A DNA stretch of 64,000 bases from positions 3,101,579 to 3,165,578 of the forward strand of contig NC_134935.1 of the NCBI RefSeq assembly GCF_051020765.1, given 5' to 3'. Made by a program: the position numbers and the translations under genes. Under the pieces are notes generated by a model that did not search any database, was not told where the DNA came from, and saw only the letters and a program-made list of their open reading frames with translations. This DNA is from Lasioglossum baleicum (taxonomy: Eukaryota > Arthropoda > Insecta > Hymenoptera > Halictidae). This document shows positions 55,001 to 56,593 of the stretch, in pieces (the stretch's first letter is position 1; each line of letters begins with the position of its first letter).

Positions 55001-55032
55001 CTGCGCTGCACTTCGGTCCGTAGCTCGTCCAG
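843..55032 (-). CDS. brp: Bruchpilot (ELKS/CAST/ERC active-zone scaffold), 5'-partial gene, 17 exons resolved
   Basis: This is the only host gene recognised. Joining 17 minus-strand exons gives one open frame of 2,173 residues plus stop, and every splice phase matches its partner. Exon 1 contains RDQELLAMSAKMKTLEEQHQ and KESLCAKEEHYNMLQ, and exon 16 contains EALKAAVSEKDAHLALLEL; these are hallmarks of the ELKS/CAST/ERC family. In flies, BRP builds the presynaptic T-bar, clusters calcium channels and tethers synaptic vesicles through its C-terminus; it is cytosolic and almost wholly coiled coil. The sequence here is likewise heptad-rich throughout, with no signal peptide or membrane span. Residue numbers in the exon entries count from the first residue of exon 1 in this window. 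The N-terminus lies beyond the right edge, so the full protein should exceed the roughly 1,740 residues of Drosophila BRP. Introns run from 71 nt to 10.7 kb. Family identity is nearly certain; the exact 3' end is less so. Confidence 0.93.
1396..1796. mobile_element. Foldback MITE, arms about 150 bp
   Basis: TATCGGTGTGAACCACTAAT at the left pairs with ATTAGTAGTGGTTCCCACCG at the right, and pairing continues inward for about 150 bp. The open frame starting at 1,294 reads through it and is an artefact. Confidence 0.8.
2040..2107. repeat. 34-bp tandem duplication
   Basis: A unit ending in GAGAAGTTCATTTCGATAAC occurs twice in a row; a diverged third copy lies near 2,322-2,352. It directly abuts the MITE at 2,111. 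Confidence 0.75.
2111..2310. mobile_element. TAGACTGCGG-family MITE, copy 1
   Basis: It begins TAGACTGCGGATCTTTGTGC and ends with the inverse form GCATAAACATCCGCAGTC, about 200 bp. Related copies lie at 3,914-6,773 (split), 37,585-37,785, 48,433-48,621 and 61,099-61,285. It is non-coding. Confidence 0.8.
2491..2638 (-). CDS. brp: brp exon 16 (ELKS C-terminal signature)
   Basis: It completes Lys 2063 and encodes 2064-2112. With exon 15 it reads MKREALKAAVSEKDAHLALL, which closely matches vertebrate ELKS MKQEALLAAISEKDANIALL, followed by LKADRKRLLDTLKKE. The acceptor is AATGACAG|GCGCG and the donor is GAG|GTACTT. Read-through of the donor stops after four codons (VLSK), an alternative short end. 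Confidence 0.93.
2683..2948. mobile_element. hAT-type MITE filling intron 15
   Basis: 266 bp from CAGGGAGTTCCAACT to AGTTGGAACTGCCTG, with a perfect 8-bp duplication GTTTAGAG on both sides. It makes up most of the 341-nt intron between exons 15 and 16. It is related to the element at 55,788-56,593. Confidence 0.9.
2980..3140 (-). CDS. brp: brp exon 15 (ELKS-like C-terminal coiled coil)
   Basis: Residues 2010-2062 plus two bases of codon 2063. It starts VAKLEQRITSMQSASALRCI and ends EERTVQLEDLRQM with AA carried over. A CITC pair near residue 2030 is unusual in such a cysteine-poor protein. The acceptor is ATATTGCAG|GTAGCG and the donor is GAA|GTGAGT. Intron 14 is only 117 nt. Confidence 0.9.
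3258..3826 (-). CDS. brp: brp exon 14 (return of ELKS-like sequence)
   Basis: It completes Gly 1820 and encodes 1821-2009. The N-terminal part is KEAQKNHRNVQDRWTTMTAD, then coiled coil. Near the end RIEELSEALRESVVIT matches the ELKS/ERC motif RIEELEEALRESVQIT. The exon ends MKKEALQR, phase 0. The acceptor is AATTTGCAG|GAAAAG and the donor is AGA|GTAAGC. Confidence 0.92.
4509..6465 (+). mobile_element. Mariner-like element, DD41D spacing, with about 360-bp terminal inverted repeats (level 4)
   Basis: It starts CAGGGTGAGTCCGAAGAAAC after a TA and ends with the inverse followed by TA. The inverted repeats run about 360 bp (4,509-4,870 against 6,100-6,465), far longer than the roughly 30 bp of classic mariners. 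The right tip is duplicated: CTGTTTCTTCGGACTCACCC occurs at 6,411 and again at 6,444. Confidence 0.88.
5073..6136 (+). pseudogene. Mariner-like transposase (DUF4817-type N-terminus), broken
   Basis: A Tc1/mariner-superfamily transposase that would cut and paste its element through a DDE/D catalytic triad. The N-terminal part starts MRYSKEDKIDMIFIYGESRQ, a helix-turn-helix of the DUF4817 type. The catalytic aspartates are visible in FTDEASF, YQHDGCPAH and SPDLTPLDFYLWG. Counting gives 41 residues between the second and third aspartate, hence DD41D. Two in-frame TGA codons (after HGQIN and after ENPRW) and a frameshift near 6,046 inactivate it. Past the frameshift the reading frame resumes and ends at TAA 6,134. 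All else reads well, so the copy is only moderately old. Confidence 0.9.
6797..7742 (-). CDS. brp: brp exon 13, repeat-rich coiled coil
   Basis: Residues 1505-1819 plus one base of codon 1820. It starts DPENTKHVEDTRRKDLEARE and ends KVEENCR. It contains at least five copies of a loose 35-45-residue unit with the core [KR]RRI.ELE.E(M/V)..LE.FL, for example KNRRIAELENE, KNRRIVELEQEMESLENFL and RIEELEDTVAEFEDFL. The acceptor is CACACAG|GACCCG, with a CA-rich rather than T-rich tract, so the 5' edge is slightly less certain; the donor is CGAG|GTAAGA. A transposon end lies 23 bp past the donor. Confidence 0.88.
8092..8470. repeat. AT-rich low-complexity tract in intron 12
   Basis: Long runs of TATATA and TATTTATAT steps. 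The predicted peptides (IYIYIYIY) are artefacts. The rest of intron 12 (7,743-9,062) shows no feature I can identify. Confidence 0.8.
9063..9120 (-). CDS. brp: brp exon 12, 58-nt small exon
   Basis: It completes residue 1485 (Asp) and encodes 1486-1504, ALKAAQVKLKQAATAQQQE. It was found from frame and splice sites: acceptor TCTGCAG|T, donor GAG|GTCAGT. It takes phase 2 from exon 11 and hands phase 0 to exon 13. The joined motif KERQIRELQDALKAAQ continues the heptad pattern without a break, which supports it strongly. Confidence 0.86.
9276..9802 (-). mobile_element. Internally deleted mariner
   Basis: TTGGGTATGGGAATAAGTTT and its inverse AAACTTATTCCCATACCCAA mark the ends, each flanked by TA. 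527 bp against the usual 1.3 kb, so most of the transposase gene is gone. Confidence 0.88.
9336..9630 (-). pseudogene. Mariner transposase N-terminal fragment, broken
   Basis: Reading leftward, MSTFVSSNQHLREVMLHYF (from 9,630) is a mariner N-terminus. After a 60-80-bp AT-rich insertion, a second fragment near 9,440-9,336 reads LLDGNPRQTLAELSIELNVD then RSTVGKRFHVMG, the second DNA-binding helix-turn-helix. The two parts lie in different frames, and the catalytic domain is absent. Identity comes from family motifs. Confidence 0.82.
10450..11560. mobile_element. Non-coding element with about 270-bp inverted repeats
   Basis: The left arm contains CTACAATAACTCCGAAAATA (10,668 on) and the right arm the inverse up to GGAGTTATTGTAGG (11,521 on). 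Pairing extends through GGTACCTGTTTTCTGATAGC at 10,801. It lies inside the composite element, and its left tip is split by the hAT MITE at 10,477. Confidence 0.72.
10477..10659. mobile_element. hAT-type MITE, perfect target duplication
   Basis: 183 bp from CAGTGGCGCACGGAG to GGGTGCGCCACTG. TTGCCAAC occurs on both sides (10,469-10,476 and 10,660-10,667). The target was the terminal repeat of the surrounding element. Confidence 0.92.
11700..11887 (-). CDS. brp: brp exon 11 (coiled coil, phase 2 donor)
   Basis: Residues 1423-1484 plus two bases of codon 1485. It starts SGGSPDKRLAEMQKALESAE and ends KERQIRELQ with GA carried over. The acceptor is TTTCTTGCAG and the donor is AAGA|GTAAGT. Without splicing, the frame would stop one codon later. 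Confidence 0.92.
12110..13128 (+). pseudogene. hAT-family transposase (ZBED5/SCAND3-like), 5'-truncated and frameshifted
   Basis: CTDGAHSMSGHKADLQALVK followed by HCMLHRAALVSK is the RNase H-like core typical of the ZBED5/FAM200/SCAND3 branch of hAT transposases. The main open stretch runs from 12,111 to the TGA near 12,827. The C-terminal part continues in shifted frames (EKEKLIEFWVNLSGEYESL, then FSALPAMKTKYRTRL) to a stop at 13,128. The 5' part and left end are missing. The right end survives: AAAGGTTGGAAACCGCTG finishes at 13,322. It lies in brp intron 10 on the opposite strand. Confidence 0.85.
13304..13322 (+). mobile_element. Right terminal repeat of the hAT element
   Basis: TAAAGGTTGGAAACCGCTG is the inverse of the usual CAGCGGTTCCAACC hAT end. 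The 8 bp after it are CTTTAGAG; I found no matching copy on the truncated left side. Confidence 0.7.
13488..13745 (-). CDS. brp: brp exon 10 (coiled coil)
   Basis: Residues 1337-1422, phase 0 to 0. It starts VDLHEATKKLQAGGGKPGPG, a Gly/Pro hinge, then EIRHLEEQKRQVEEQRRHME and ends LEQQLQR. The acceptor is GACGCAG|GTGGAC and the donor is AGG|GTAAGC. The GGGKPGPGTT segment is the clearest break in helical character in the C-terminal half. Confidence 0.93.
13746..15324. other. Intron 9, no gene seen
   Basis: 1.58 kb of brp intron. It holds a run of 12-13 G at 13,855-13,868 and a TATA-repeat microsatellite at 15,010-15,060. Short open frames on both strands lack any recognisable domain. Confidence 0.7.
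15325..17557 (-). CDS. brp: brp exon 9, giant arthropod-type coiled-coil exon with glutamine tracts
   Basis: This exon completes residue 592 and encodes 593-1336, 744 residues with no interruption. It opens AQSEVYRLQNRIEVMEADKD and closes ELCKELEKSQ. It is continuous Glu/Lys/Arg/Gln/Ala heptads. A run of about 12 glutamines sits at 16,161-16,200 (near residue 1,050), and a second Gln-rich patch at 15,470-15,540 (near residue 1,270). In Drosophila BRP the matching half forms the filament that reaches into the cytoplasm and has no vertebrate ELKS equivalent. The acceptor is TTTGAACAG|AGCCC and the donor is CAG|GTTAGC. Reading through the donor gives about 30 more codons before a stop, so a truncated isoform is possible. 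Coding GC is well above the introns, which is why long open frames also appear on the opposite strand. Confidence 0.95.
17685..18047. mobile_element. TTAA-type (piggyBac-like) MITE
   Basis: TTAA at 17,681 precedes CCCTTTCGGTCATGG, and CCATGACCGAAAGGG ends at 18,047. The right TTAA is missing because the next element (18,045 on) abuts or replaced it. Confidence 0.72.
18189..18416. mobile_element. TACCCAGT MITE inside TE family X copy 1
   Basis: TACCCAGTCAGCC at the left, TTACTGGGTA at the right, with inner palindromy (GGACGGGCAGCTGTGCGCG against its inverse). Copy 2 of family X lacks it, so it inserted after the copies separated. Confidence 0.8.
18430..19445 (+). pseudogene. Family X protein-coding remnant, copy 1, broken
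   Basis: Interrupted frames carry the pieces KLFHSQWLAIANRIL, then QHLWRLIQLTRYLPEHLLSA and FNPVIRGN, then FLRFPGHTRAVERVVKLTTS near the end. Similar TE-borne proteins, often annotated only as uncharacterized, are scattered through arthropod genomes (recollection, not searched). Several stops and shifts break the frame (for example TAG at 18,667). The biochemical role is unknown to me. Confidence 0.6.
19659..20312. repeat. 654-bp near-perfect palindrome, copy 1
   Basis: GCATAACTGATTCAACACAC at the left pairs with its inverse at the right, centred near 19,985 (GGTAAAAATTGC...CTTTTTACC). The arms of about 310 bp differ at only a handful of sites. Direct repeats beginning GAATTCTAAGTGCTTGTAAC or GCATTCTAAGTGCTTGTAAC flank it. 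Confidence 0.9.
20894..20992. repeat. Small inverted-repeat element
   Basis: AACACGTTGACTG at the left and ACAGTCAACGTGTT at the right, 99 bp, beside the right end of TE family X copy 1. Nothing coding. Confidence 0.6.
21900..22080 (+). pseudogene. DUF4817-type transposase N-terminus, fossil
   Basis: VYCEYGQNA followed in another frame by DRERNTPSCVWQTFINIYKL resembles the YGESRQ...RFPNRNCPS..VYSNLINKF region of the transposase at 5,073. It is frameshifted, stops are frequent, and only the DNA-binding part remains. Confidence 0.5.
22122..22622. repeat. Foldback element, about 200-bp arms
   Basis: TTTCCTTGCGTAACCA at 22,120 pairs with TGGTTACGCAAGGAAAA at 22,602, and GTGTTTTTGACAGGTTAG at 22,260 with CTAACCTGTCAAAAACAC at 22,425. 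A GC-rich asymmetric core lies between. Confidence 0.8.
23407..23546 (-). CDS. brp: brp exon 8 (coiled coil, phase 2 donor)
   Basis: Residues 546-591 plus two bases of codon 592. It starts LERDDAVTEIQILKEKVEKA and ends KYD with AG carried over. The donor is GACAG|GTACAG. Joining to exon 9 rebuilds an arginine and gives KYDRAQSEVYRLQ, echoing the EYDRAQASVARL motif of exon 5. Intron 8 is 5.8 kb. Confidence 0.93.
23635..23823 (-). CDS. brp: brp exon 7 (coiled coil)
   Basis: Residues 483-545, phase 0 to 0. The exon starts IIMLRLQKERDGFQEEMQKL and ends NSHQKLT. The acceptor is TTCCGGCAG|ATTATA and the donor is ACG|GTGAGT. Confidence 0.93.
23978..24130 (-). CDS. brp: brp exon 6 (coiled coil)
   Basis: Residues 432-482, phase 0 to 0. 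The exon starts MQMEREKQNYDFGNLQSQLD and ends DRLQDKYEKAQ. The methionine is internal, not an initiator, because it directly follows the acceptor CCGAACAG. The donor is CAG|GTACGA. Confidence 0.93.
24202..24504 (-). CDS. brp: brp exon 5 (coiled coil)
   Basis: Residues 331-431, phase 0 to 0. It starts VEKSQGEVYRLKARLENAQG and ends LDKTQTEIRR, with about 11-residue repeats of the form KTQSETDKLQEKLDKTQTE. The acceptor is CCGAAG|GTGGAG and the donor is AGA|GTAAGT. It heads a compact cluster: introns 5, 6 and 7 are only 71, 154 and 88 nt. Confidence 0.94.
24960..25130. repeat. Single diverged arm of the family X palindrome
   Basis: AACGAAAATTTGAACAATGT, then TGAAAATTTCATCGAAATC and GCAGGTTTTCCACGATTTTT, follow the same order as one arm of the palindrome at 19,850-20,000. 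No second arm is present here. Confidence 0.55.
25297..25634. mobile_element. hAT-type MITE
   Basis: 338 bp from CAGTGTTTCACAACC to GGTTGAGAAACACTG. Flanking 8-mers CTCTATAG and TTCTATAG match at 7 of 8. Confidence 0.88.
25741..26191. mobile_element. Tc1/mariner-type MITE with about 200-bp inverted repeats
   Basis: CAGTCAGTGTAAAAAGTATT after TA, and GAATACTTTCGTTACACACTG before TA. The arms pair over nearly their whole length. 451 bp, non-coding. Confidence 0.88.
26201..26950. mobile_element. Foldback element with iterated TCGACGAAAACA motif
   Basis: TGGGTTACCCTTGG pairs with CCAAGGGTAACCCA. Both arms carry repeats of TTTCATCGACA or its complement. The centre is AT-rich and hosts the tiny mariner at 26,452. 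Confidence 0.8.
26452..26527. mobile_element. 76-bp mariner relic (ends only)
   Basis: TTGGGTTGGCAAATAAGTTC and its inverse ATTTGCCAACCCAA, flanked by TA. The terminus is that of mellifera/irritans-type mariners common in Hymenoptera. Only about 15 bp separate the inverted repeats. Confidence 0.88.
27036..28001. other. Intron 4, GC-rich stretch without a gene
   Basis: Higher GC than its surroundings at 27,050-27,800 and non-repetitive to the eye. No domain is visible in either strand's short frames. It could be conserved non-coding sequence or host intron free of TEs. Confidence 0.5.
28010..28730 (+). mobile_element. hAT element, internally deleted
   Basis: 721 bp from CAGTGTCGTAACGAGGG to CCCTCGTTACGGCACTG with perfect TTTAGACG duplication on both sides. 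It keeps the C-terminal end of a transposase gene. Confidence 0.93.
28180..28402 (+). pseudogene. hAT transposase C-terminal dimerisation domain (ZMYM6/DUF4371 branch), fragment
   Basis: LRIFITMPVTTASCKRSFGK, then YLRYSIGQERLTNMSIISIE and FDDIIDAFVNEKTR, is the hAT dimerisation region that locks transposase monomers together. The usual ERSF motif reads KRSF. It ends at a proper TAA, so the 3' end is intact; the roughly 500 upstream residues with the catalytic triad are missing. Confidence 0.88.
28887..29514. mobile_element. hAT-type MITE, perfect target duplication
   Basis: 628 bp from CAGGCCTGGCCAACACACGG to GTGGGCCAGGCCTG. GTTTAGAC is duplicated on both sides. The site is the right terminus of the TTTAGACGCACCC family element that also hosts the hAT at 28,010. 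Confidence 0.92.
29523..30634. other. Intron 4, 3' flank, no gene seen
   Basis: About 1.1 kb upstream (in + order) of exon 4. It contains an isolated TATCCGCAGTCTA end at 29,668 like the TAGACTGCGG MITEs. Otherwise nothing recognised. Confidence 0.6.
30635..31024 (-). CDS. brp: brp exon 4 (coiled coil)
   Basis: Residues 201-330, phase 0 to 0. It starts VEKLGARLERAQAEKDRLEA and ends ARAEAAALQEK. It is Glu/Lys/Arg/Ala-rich with regular heptads, broken by a Ser/Gly-rich stretch (SSYGRSAIGSTQEM) near residue 280. The acceptor is TCCACAG|GTCGAG and the donor is AAG|GTAACC. Intron 4 (to exon 5) is 6.1 kb. Confidence 0.94.
31430..32360 (+). pseudogene. Family X protein-coding remnant, copy 2, broken
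   Basis: The longest open piece (31,797-32,135) starts MKVYAPVWFNIKLKPFCIYG, then QHLWRLIQLSRYLPEHLLSV, NGYFAASENLLLGILTDKRK and NIRTLGLGRIL. It is better preserved than copy 1, but upstream and downstream frames are broken. Function unknown. Confidence 0.65.
32574..33227. repeat. 654-bp near-perfect palindrome, copy 2
   Basis: Same arms and same length as the palindrome at 19,659-20,312, differing from it at only a few bases. Confidence 0.9.
33958..34179. mobile_element. TTAA-type MITE
   Basis: TTAA CCCCTGGAACTGC at the left, TGATCATTCAGGG TTAA at the right, 222 bp. Inner repeats GGGTCTCAAAGACCC and TTTCTGAGACCC. Confidence 0.78.
34221..34435. mobile_element. hAT-like MITE
   Basis: CAGGTCAGGGCAACTTG at the left, GAAGTTGCCCGGACCTG at the right. 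Flanks ATATAGAC and GTGTAGAG agree at only 5 of 8. Confidence 0.6.
34500..35165. repeat. Inverted element built from a roughly 21-bp iteron, copy 1
   Basis: The left arm repeats CTTTTGCAGG..CATTTACC-type units and the right arm their inverse, such as GAAAGGGTGAATTTGAT. Arms flank a unique AT-rich centre. A sister copy lies at 43,290-44,000. Confidence 0.7.
35415..35800. mobile_element. TA-flanked MITE
   Basis: CAGGGTGTTTCCTACTTTTG and its inverse ending in AGTAGGAAACACCCTG, TA on both sides, 386 bp with about 120 bp of pairing arms. Confidence 0.88.
35870..37290. repeat. Foldback element around a palindromic tandem array
   Basis: AACACAATTTTTAACTTTGG at 36,038 pairs with CCCAAAGTTAAAAATTGTGT at 37,018, and TAGTATGTTTATCTCC-type ends also pair. 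Between them (36,110-36,940) units of about 213-239 bp repeat nearly four times, each with GAGCGCGGATATCTCGGAAA and its inverse TTTCCGAGATATC. Confidence 0.82.
37585..37785. mobile_element. TAGACTGCGG-family MITE, copy 3
   Basis: TAGACAGCGGATCTTATG at the left, GCACAAAGATCCGCTGTCTA at the right, 201 bp. Confidence 0.82.
38012..38385. mobile_element. Foldback element with GC-rich core
   Basis: AGAACCTTGAAAAGACTGGT pairs with ACCATTCCTTTCAAGGTTTG, and GAGTTATTAACGAAAAACGC with TTTTTCGTTAATAACTCG. The centre holds the perfect palindrome AGGACTCCTGCAGCAGGAGTCC (22 bp, reported here as its two halves AGGACTCCTGC and GCAGGAGTCC). A partial relative lies at 45,530-45,700. Confidence 0.75.
38410..38788. 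repeat. 189-bp direct tandem duplication
   Basis: Two adjacent copies share ACACAAGCATCC, AAAACTGTATCATGGTCAGA and CACAAAGTGAGTGGTCAAGA. They differ at roughly ten positions. No open frame spans them. Confidence 0.88.
38880..39573. other. Intron 3, 3' flank of exon 3, no gene seen
   Basis: AT-rich unique-looking intron sequence up to the exon 3 donor. No RNA gene or repeat recognised. Confidence 0.6.
39574..39837 (-). CDS. brp: brp exon 3 (ELKS-conserved coiled coil)
   Basis: Residues 113-200, phase 0 to 0. It starts IENLEDLLKEKDNQVDMARA, a family signature, and ends KIHALESE. The acceptor is AACTTCAG|ATCGAG and the donor is GAG|GTGAGTT. Introns of about 10.7 kb (upstream) and 8.5 kb (downstream) flank it, both nearly all transposon-derived. 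Confidence 0.95.
40172..40322. repeat. 62-bp tandem repeat, 2.3 copies
   Basis: AAAGCTTCGAATTTCGGAGC recurs at a 62-bp spacing, followed by CAGAAACTTCGGAGGTGA. It lies just inside the hAT-like terminus. Confidence 0.85.
40395..41150 (+). pseudogene. Penelope-like retroelement: RT C-terminus and GIY-YIG endonuclease, broken
   Basis: The first part reads KTNWFHKTSWSGRYVNFYSF, then HPLQHRVGLIKALIDRAILL and NVLKHNGYSENF, typical of the end of a Penelope-like reverse transcriptase. After two or three frameshifts come CNTVYSITCLGC (zinc-binding cysteines), YIGQTSGNLKIRITEHK and HSLEMDHRFDF, the GIY-YIG nuclease with its CCHH-type motif. Penelope-like elements use this nuclease to nick target DNA. 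The 5' two thirds of the ORF are absent. Confidence 0.88.
41587..41866. mobile_element. TTAA-flanked piggyBac-like MITE
   Basis: TTAA CCCTCATCCGTCCCTCG at the left and GAGGGACAGATGAGGG TTAA at the right, 280 bp. Next to the ends GTGTCAATGTGACAC and TGTGTCAATTTGACA form a second inverted pair. Confidence 0.92.
41880..42010. mobile_element. Penelope-like terminal repeat fragment
   Basis: CTTGAAAAGGATCCAAACTAG, then GATCGAAACGTTGATTTTG, resembles the terminal repeats of Penelope-like elements. The inverse sits at 63,670-63,790 at the right edge of the window. Confidence 0.65.
42280..43285. repeat. Intron 2 stretch with a diverged foldback
   Basis: GGTGACATCTTACTATAACT at 42,749 pairs with AGTTATAGCAAAATGTCACC at 43,076; arms extend to about 42,674 and 43,190. 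No gene seen. Confidence 0.55.
43290..44000. repeat. Inverted element built from a roughly 21-bp iteron, copy 2
   Basis: Right arm units such as GTGAAAGGGTGAATTTGAT repeat six to eight times, the left arm their inverse. The centre resembles copy 1 (AAGAAAAATT.TATTGC.TA). The short translated frames are artefacts. Confidence 0.72.
44105..45530. repeat. Giant foldback, about 600-bp arms
   Basis: TTTCCGATCGGAGGCATTGA at 44,200 pairs with TCAATGCCTCCGATCGGAAG at 45,252; pairing persists to the core near 44,740. Inner pairs include TAAACATGTTTAAACAATGA and AAAGATTCTGTAGACTTTC. The right arm is interrupted by the MITE at 45,290. A shorter relative lies at 53,774. Confidence 0.85.
45290..45464. mobile_element. 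TA-flanked MITE inside the giant foldback
   Basis: GCCTGAAACGGAACCCACAT at the left, TGTAGCTTCCGTTCCAGGC at the right, TA at both sides, 175 bp. The uninterrupted left arm of the host gives the pre-insertion sequence. Confidence 0.9.
45806..46029. mobile_element. hAT-type MITE
   Basis: CAGTGATGGGCACG at the left, CGTGCCCAACACTG at the right, 224 bp. Flanks ACCTAGCG and ACCTAGTG match at 7 of 8. The GC-rich frames inside are not genes. Confidence 0.9.
46038..47290. other. Intron 2, GC-richer stretch, no gene seen
   Basis: It has a (CA)8-type run at 46,594-46,610 and a short hairpin (AAGTGGTTGGTTTCC against GGAAACCACTT) at 46,690-46,755. It might be old host intron or regulatory DNA. I cannot support a transcript. 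Confidence 0.5.
47633..48126. mobile_element. TTAA-type MITE, hosting another
   Basis: TTAA CCCTTAGCACTCGAG at the left; GGCTCCGAGTGCAAAGAGAGGA TTAA at the right (quoted in part: CCGAGTGCAAAGAG). Same family as 4,049-6,704. Split by the element at 47,694. Confidence 0.78.
47694..47939. mobile_element. Second TTAA-type MITE, nested
   Basis: TTAA CACTTTATCTACCGGTAG and CACCGGTAGGTAATGTG TTAA, 246 bp. Inside, CAATAATTGTGTC pairs loosely with CAACAATTATGG. Confidence 0.82.
48433..48621. mobile_element. TAGACTGCGG-family MITE, copy 4
   Basis: TAGACTGTGGATCTTTATGC at the left, ATGCATAAAATCCGCAGTC at the right, 189 bp. It gives the best intact reference for the split copy at 3,914. Confidence 0.85.
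49332..50361. mobile_element. hAT-type non-autonomous element
   Basis: CAGTGTTTCCCAACGTGGGG at the left, AGGTTGGGAAACACTG at the right. Flanks AATTAAAT and ATTTAAAT match at 7 of 8. A diverged piece of the TTAA family (GTAGCACTC...GGTATTGTATGAGG) lies inside. Confidence 0.88.
50587..50754 (-). CDS. brp: brp exon 2 (ELKS-conserved coiled coil)
   Basis: Residues 57-112, phase 0 to 0. The exon begins VEEMRQRLEEKNRMIEKKTQ, a near-invariant ELKS/CAST stretch, and ends KISVLQRK. The acceptor is CTCAG|GTGGAG and the donor is AAG|GTGAGT. Like exon 1 it is exactly 168 nt. Confidence 0.95.
50770..51190. other. Intron 1, 5' flank of exon 2, no gene seen
   Basis: Unique-looking intron sequence with a purine-rich GAGAGAGAGAGAG run near 50,880. 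Nothing else recognised. Confidence 0.6.
51306..51690. mobile_element. TA-flanked foldback MITE
   Basis: GGTGTCACAAAATTATATGT pairs with ACATATAATTCTGTAACACC; arms run almost to the centre, 385 bp, TA on both sides. Confidence 0.88.
51729..53153. repeat. Foldback element split by a mariner-type element
   Basis: GTCCGACTTCGAATTTGATA pairs with TTAAAATCGAAGTCGGAC. The left arm is broken at a TA (51,789) by the 1.1-kb element; the right arm (53,060-53,153) is continuous and gives the empty-site sequence. Confidence 0.8.
51791..52881. mobile_element. Mariner-type element with about 330-bp inverted repeats
   Basis: CAGGGTGTAATAAAATTTAG after TA pairs with AAATTTTGTTACAACCTG before TA. Pairing extends through TGGCAGATGGTTGTACACCT and AACCATCATGGTTTATGGCT. 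The 380-bp unique centre has two short minus-strand frames with no recognised domain. Confidence 0.85.
53385..54704. mobile_element. TTTAGACGCACCC-family element with inserted palindrome
   Basis: ATCAGAGGTTTAGACGCACC at the left, GGTGCGTCTAAACTTCTGAT at the right, then inner pairs GATGAATCTTCGATTG. A related left end hosts the hAT at 28,010. Its interior holds a CAGGGTGTTTCGTC end (53,514) and the palindrome below. Confidence 0.78.
53774..54444. repeat. 671-bp palindrome related to the giant foldback
   Basis: GTGATGTTATTATAAAAGAT pairs with the inverse at 54,425. Inner arms contain CCCGACATGAGTTGCCGCCA and its inverse around a GC-rich loop at 54,080-54,140. The arms match those of 44,490-45,000. 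Confidence 0.88.
54728..54832. repeat. CCCGAC-rich foldback next to the exon 1 donor
   Basis: GCGGGTATCCGAAATGTC pairs with GACATTTCGGATAGCCGC. It contains GACCCGACCCGAACCCGAC. It ends about 30 bp from the exon 1 splice donor. Confidence 0.72.
54865..55032 (-). CDS. brp: brp exon 1 of window (ELKS-conserved coiled coil)
   Basis: Residues 1-56, phase 0 at both ends. The frame opens LDELRTEVQRRDQELLAMSA and ends EEHYNMLQAD. The acceptor is TTTTCGCAG and the donor is GAT|GTAAGT, a perfect consensus. It is the most conserved part of the family in this window. More 5' exons must exist, because this exon starts at an acceptor and has no initiator context. Confidence 0.95.
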
Positions 55033-55628
55033 CTGCGAAAAGATTCGTCGTCCAGGAGAGGATCAGTCCGCGCGCACGGATAACACCTCGACGACGACGA
55101 AACAACGAGCGACGAAGGCGCCCAGGCCTGTCGTCCCTCCGTCGTGGCCGAACACGACGACGATCGGCTTCGATTTTGGCACATCTGGCCAACGGGACGT
55201 AATCGGCTGTGAAAACGGGTCGCCGTGCCGCACGCTCGACCATTTTCGTTCCGATCCGCCAACTGTTCGACTTGCTAATCGCTTCGCGAAATTTCCGTGC
55301 CGCCCGGCTCGGCTCGGCTCGGAGAAGAGAGGATCCGCTCCGGTTGGCTTCGAGCTTGAAAAACTTTCCCACGAGCTTCTACAGCCGACGATCGTGCATC
55401 GAATTGGCTTCCGGTTCGATCACGTCCGGGACCTCCGCGATCGAGGATCGAGTTACCCTGTTAACCGGGCGATTTGTCGGCCGATTCGCTTCTTCGACGG
55501 TCTAATTTCACACAGTGGTTTTTATCTCAAACGATTTGAACGTCGATCTATTTGCGAAGGATCTTCAAGATTCATTCGCTCTCGAAGAGGTCAAGGAGAA
55601 CCGATTGCGATTGCCTGGGTGCCCATTC
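55033..55628. other. Intron upstream of exon 1, GC-rich, no exon recognised
   Basis: A GC-rich, TE-free stretch. Open frames on both strands span it, but none continues ELKS sequence or shows heptads. It could hold regulatory sequence. Confidence 0.5.
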
Positions 55629-55636
55629 ATTTAGAA

Positions 55637-55779
55637 CAGAGCCGGGGGAACTATTTCCCGCTCTTCTTCAGCACCGCTTCTAGTTTGACTTTATTTCCAG
55701 AGCCGGGAATACTGGTAGGCACTGAAGACAGGGGAGAGAAATAGTGTGCGGCCCATGGGCCGATAGTTCCCCGACTCTG
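55637..55779. mobile_element. Short hAT-type MITE, first of a tandem pair
   Basis: CAGAGCCGGGGGAACTAT at the left, ATAGTTCCCCGACTCTG at the right, 143 bp. Flanked by ATTTAGAA and ATTTCGAA. Confidence 0.88.
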
Positions 55780-55787
55780 ATTTCGAA

Positions 55788-56593
55788 CAGGGAGTTCCAA
55801 CTCGTTCCCCTCCGAGAACCGTAAGGTCCCCACCATTAGTCAAACCTCCCACTATTACGTACAGCCGTAGAGTTAGTGGGCGGCAGTAAGAGATATTGTG
55901 CGCTTCTTTCGCGCATGCGCGAGTTTTGCCAGGGACGTATCTATGTCTTAAGATTGTGGAATGTAGTGGGAAACTATTACTGGTAGGAAAGTACCGGAAG
56001 AGAGTTCAAAAGTTTATATATTATTAAATTTTAATACAACACACACATGTTTTACAGCCATATTTCAAAATCAAGTCGTAACAAATCTTGCGAAATTATG
56101 GTGTGACTAAGGTACCCCATTTGAACCCAACTCTGTACCTTAAAATGTAAATAGATAAAATAAAATGTAAATCATAAATCTGCAACCTTACGTTAAAATC
56201 GTCGCGCATGCGCGAGAAAGCGCACAATATCTCATTACTGGTGGGTAGCACAGCGGCACGGGAACAGGAACGAAGTTCTACGGCAGAGCCGGGCAACTTC
56301 CTGCCCGCCGTCGCTGTGCGACTCCCACCGGGGTTTGCCGGTTCTCCCACTCTTCACTTCCAGCTTGATTTTATCTCCAGAGCCGGAGAGCTGGCGCAAT
56401 GCGGCGGGTGCAGACTGTTTCTTTCACAAGTCCGAATGGTGGTAGACGCTGGTAGACACTGAGAAGTGGGGAAAGAAACGGTGTGCAAGCCCGCAAGCCG
56501 CCAGTTGCCCGGCTCCGTTCTACGGCAACGATGAAGAACCTAAGTGGGGAATGTGTCGCGTATGACTCGCGAGCTTCAAGTTTGAACTCCCTG
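55788..56593. mobile_element. hAT-type element, second of a tandem pair
   Basis: CAGGGAGTTCCAACTCG at the left, AGTTTGAACTCCCTG at the right. Flanked by ATTTCGAA and ATTTAGAA, so three copies of one 8-mer separate two elements. Inside are an inverted pair around CGCGCATGCGCGAG (55,887-56,240) and the MITE at 56,284. Confidence 0.88.
56284..56517. mobile_element. hAT-type MITE nested in the previous element
   Basis: CAGAGCCGGGCAACTTC at the left, CAGTTGCCCGGCTCCG at the right, 234 bp, with perfect TTCTACGG on both sides. Its ends resemble the MITE at 55,637. Confidence 0.92.

Noticed and set aside
54971..55744. 257-codon plus-strand open frame over exon 1
   Set aside because: Antisense to exon 1, then reads through a GC-rich intron and a hAT MITE.
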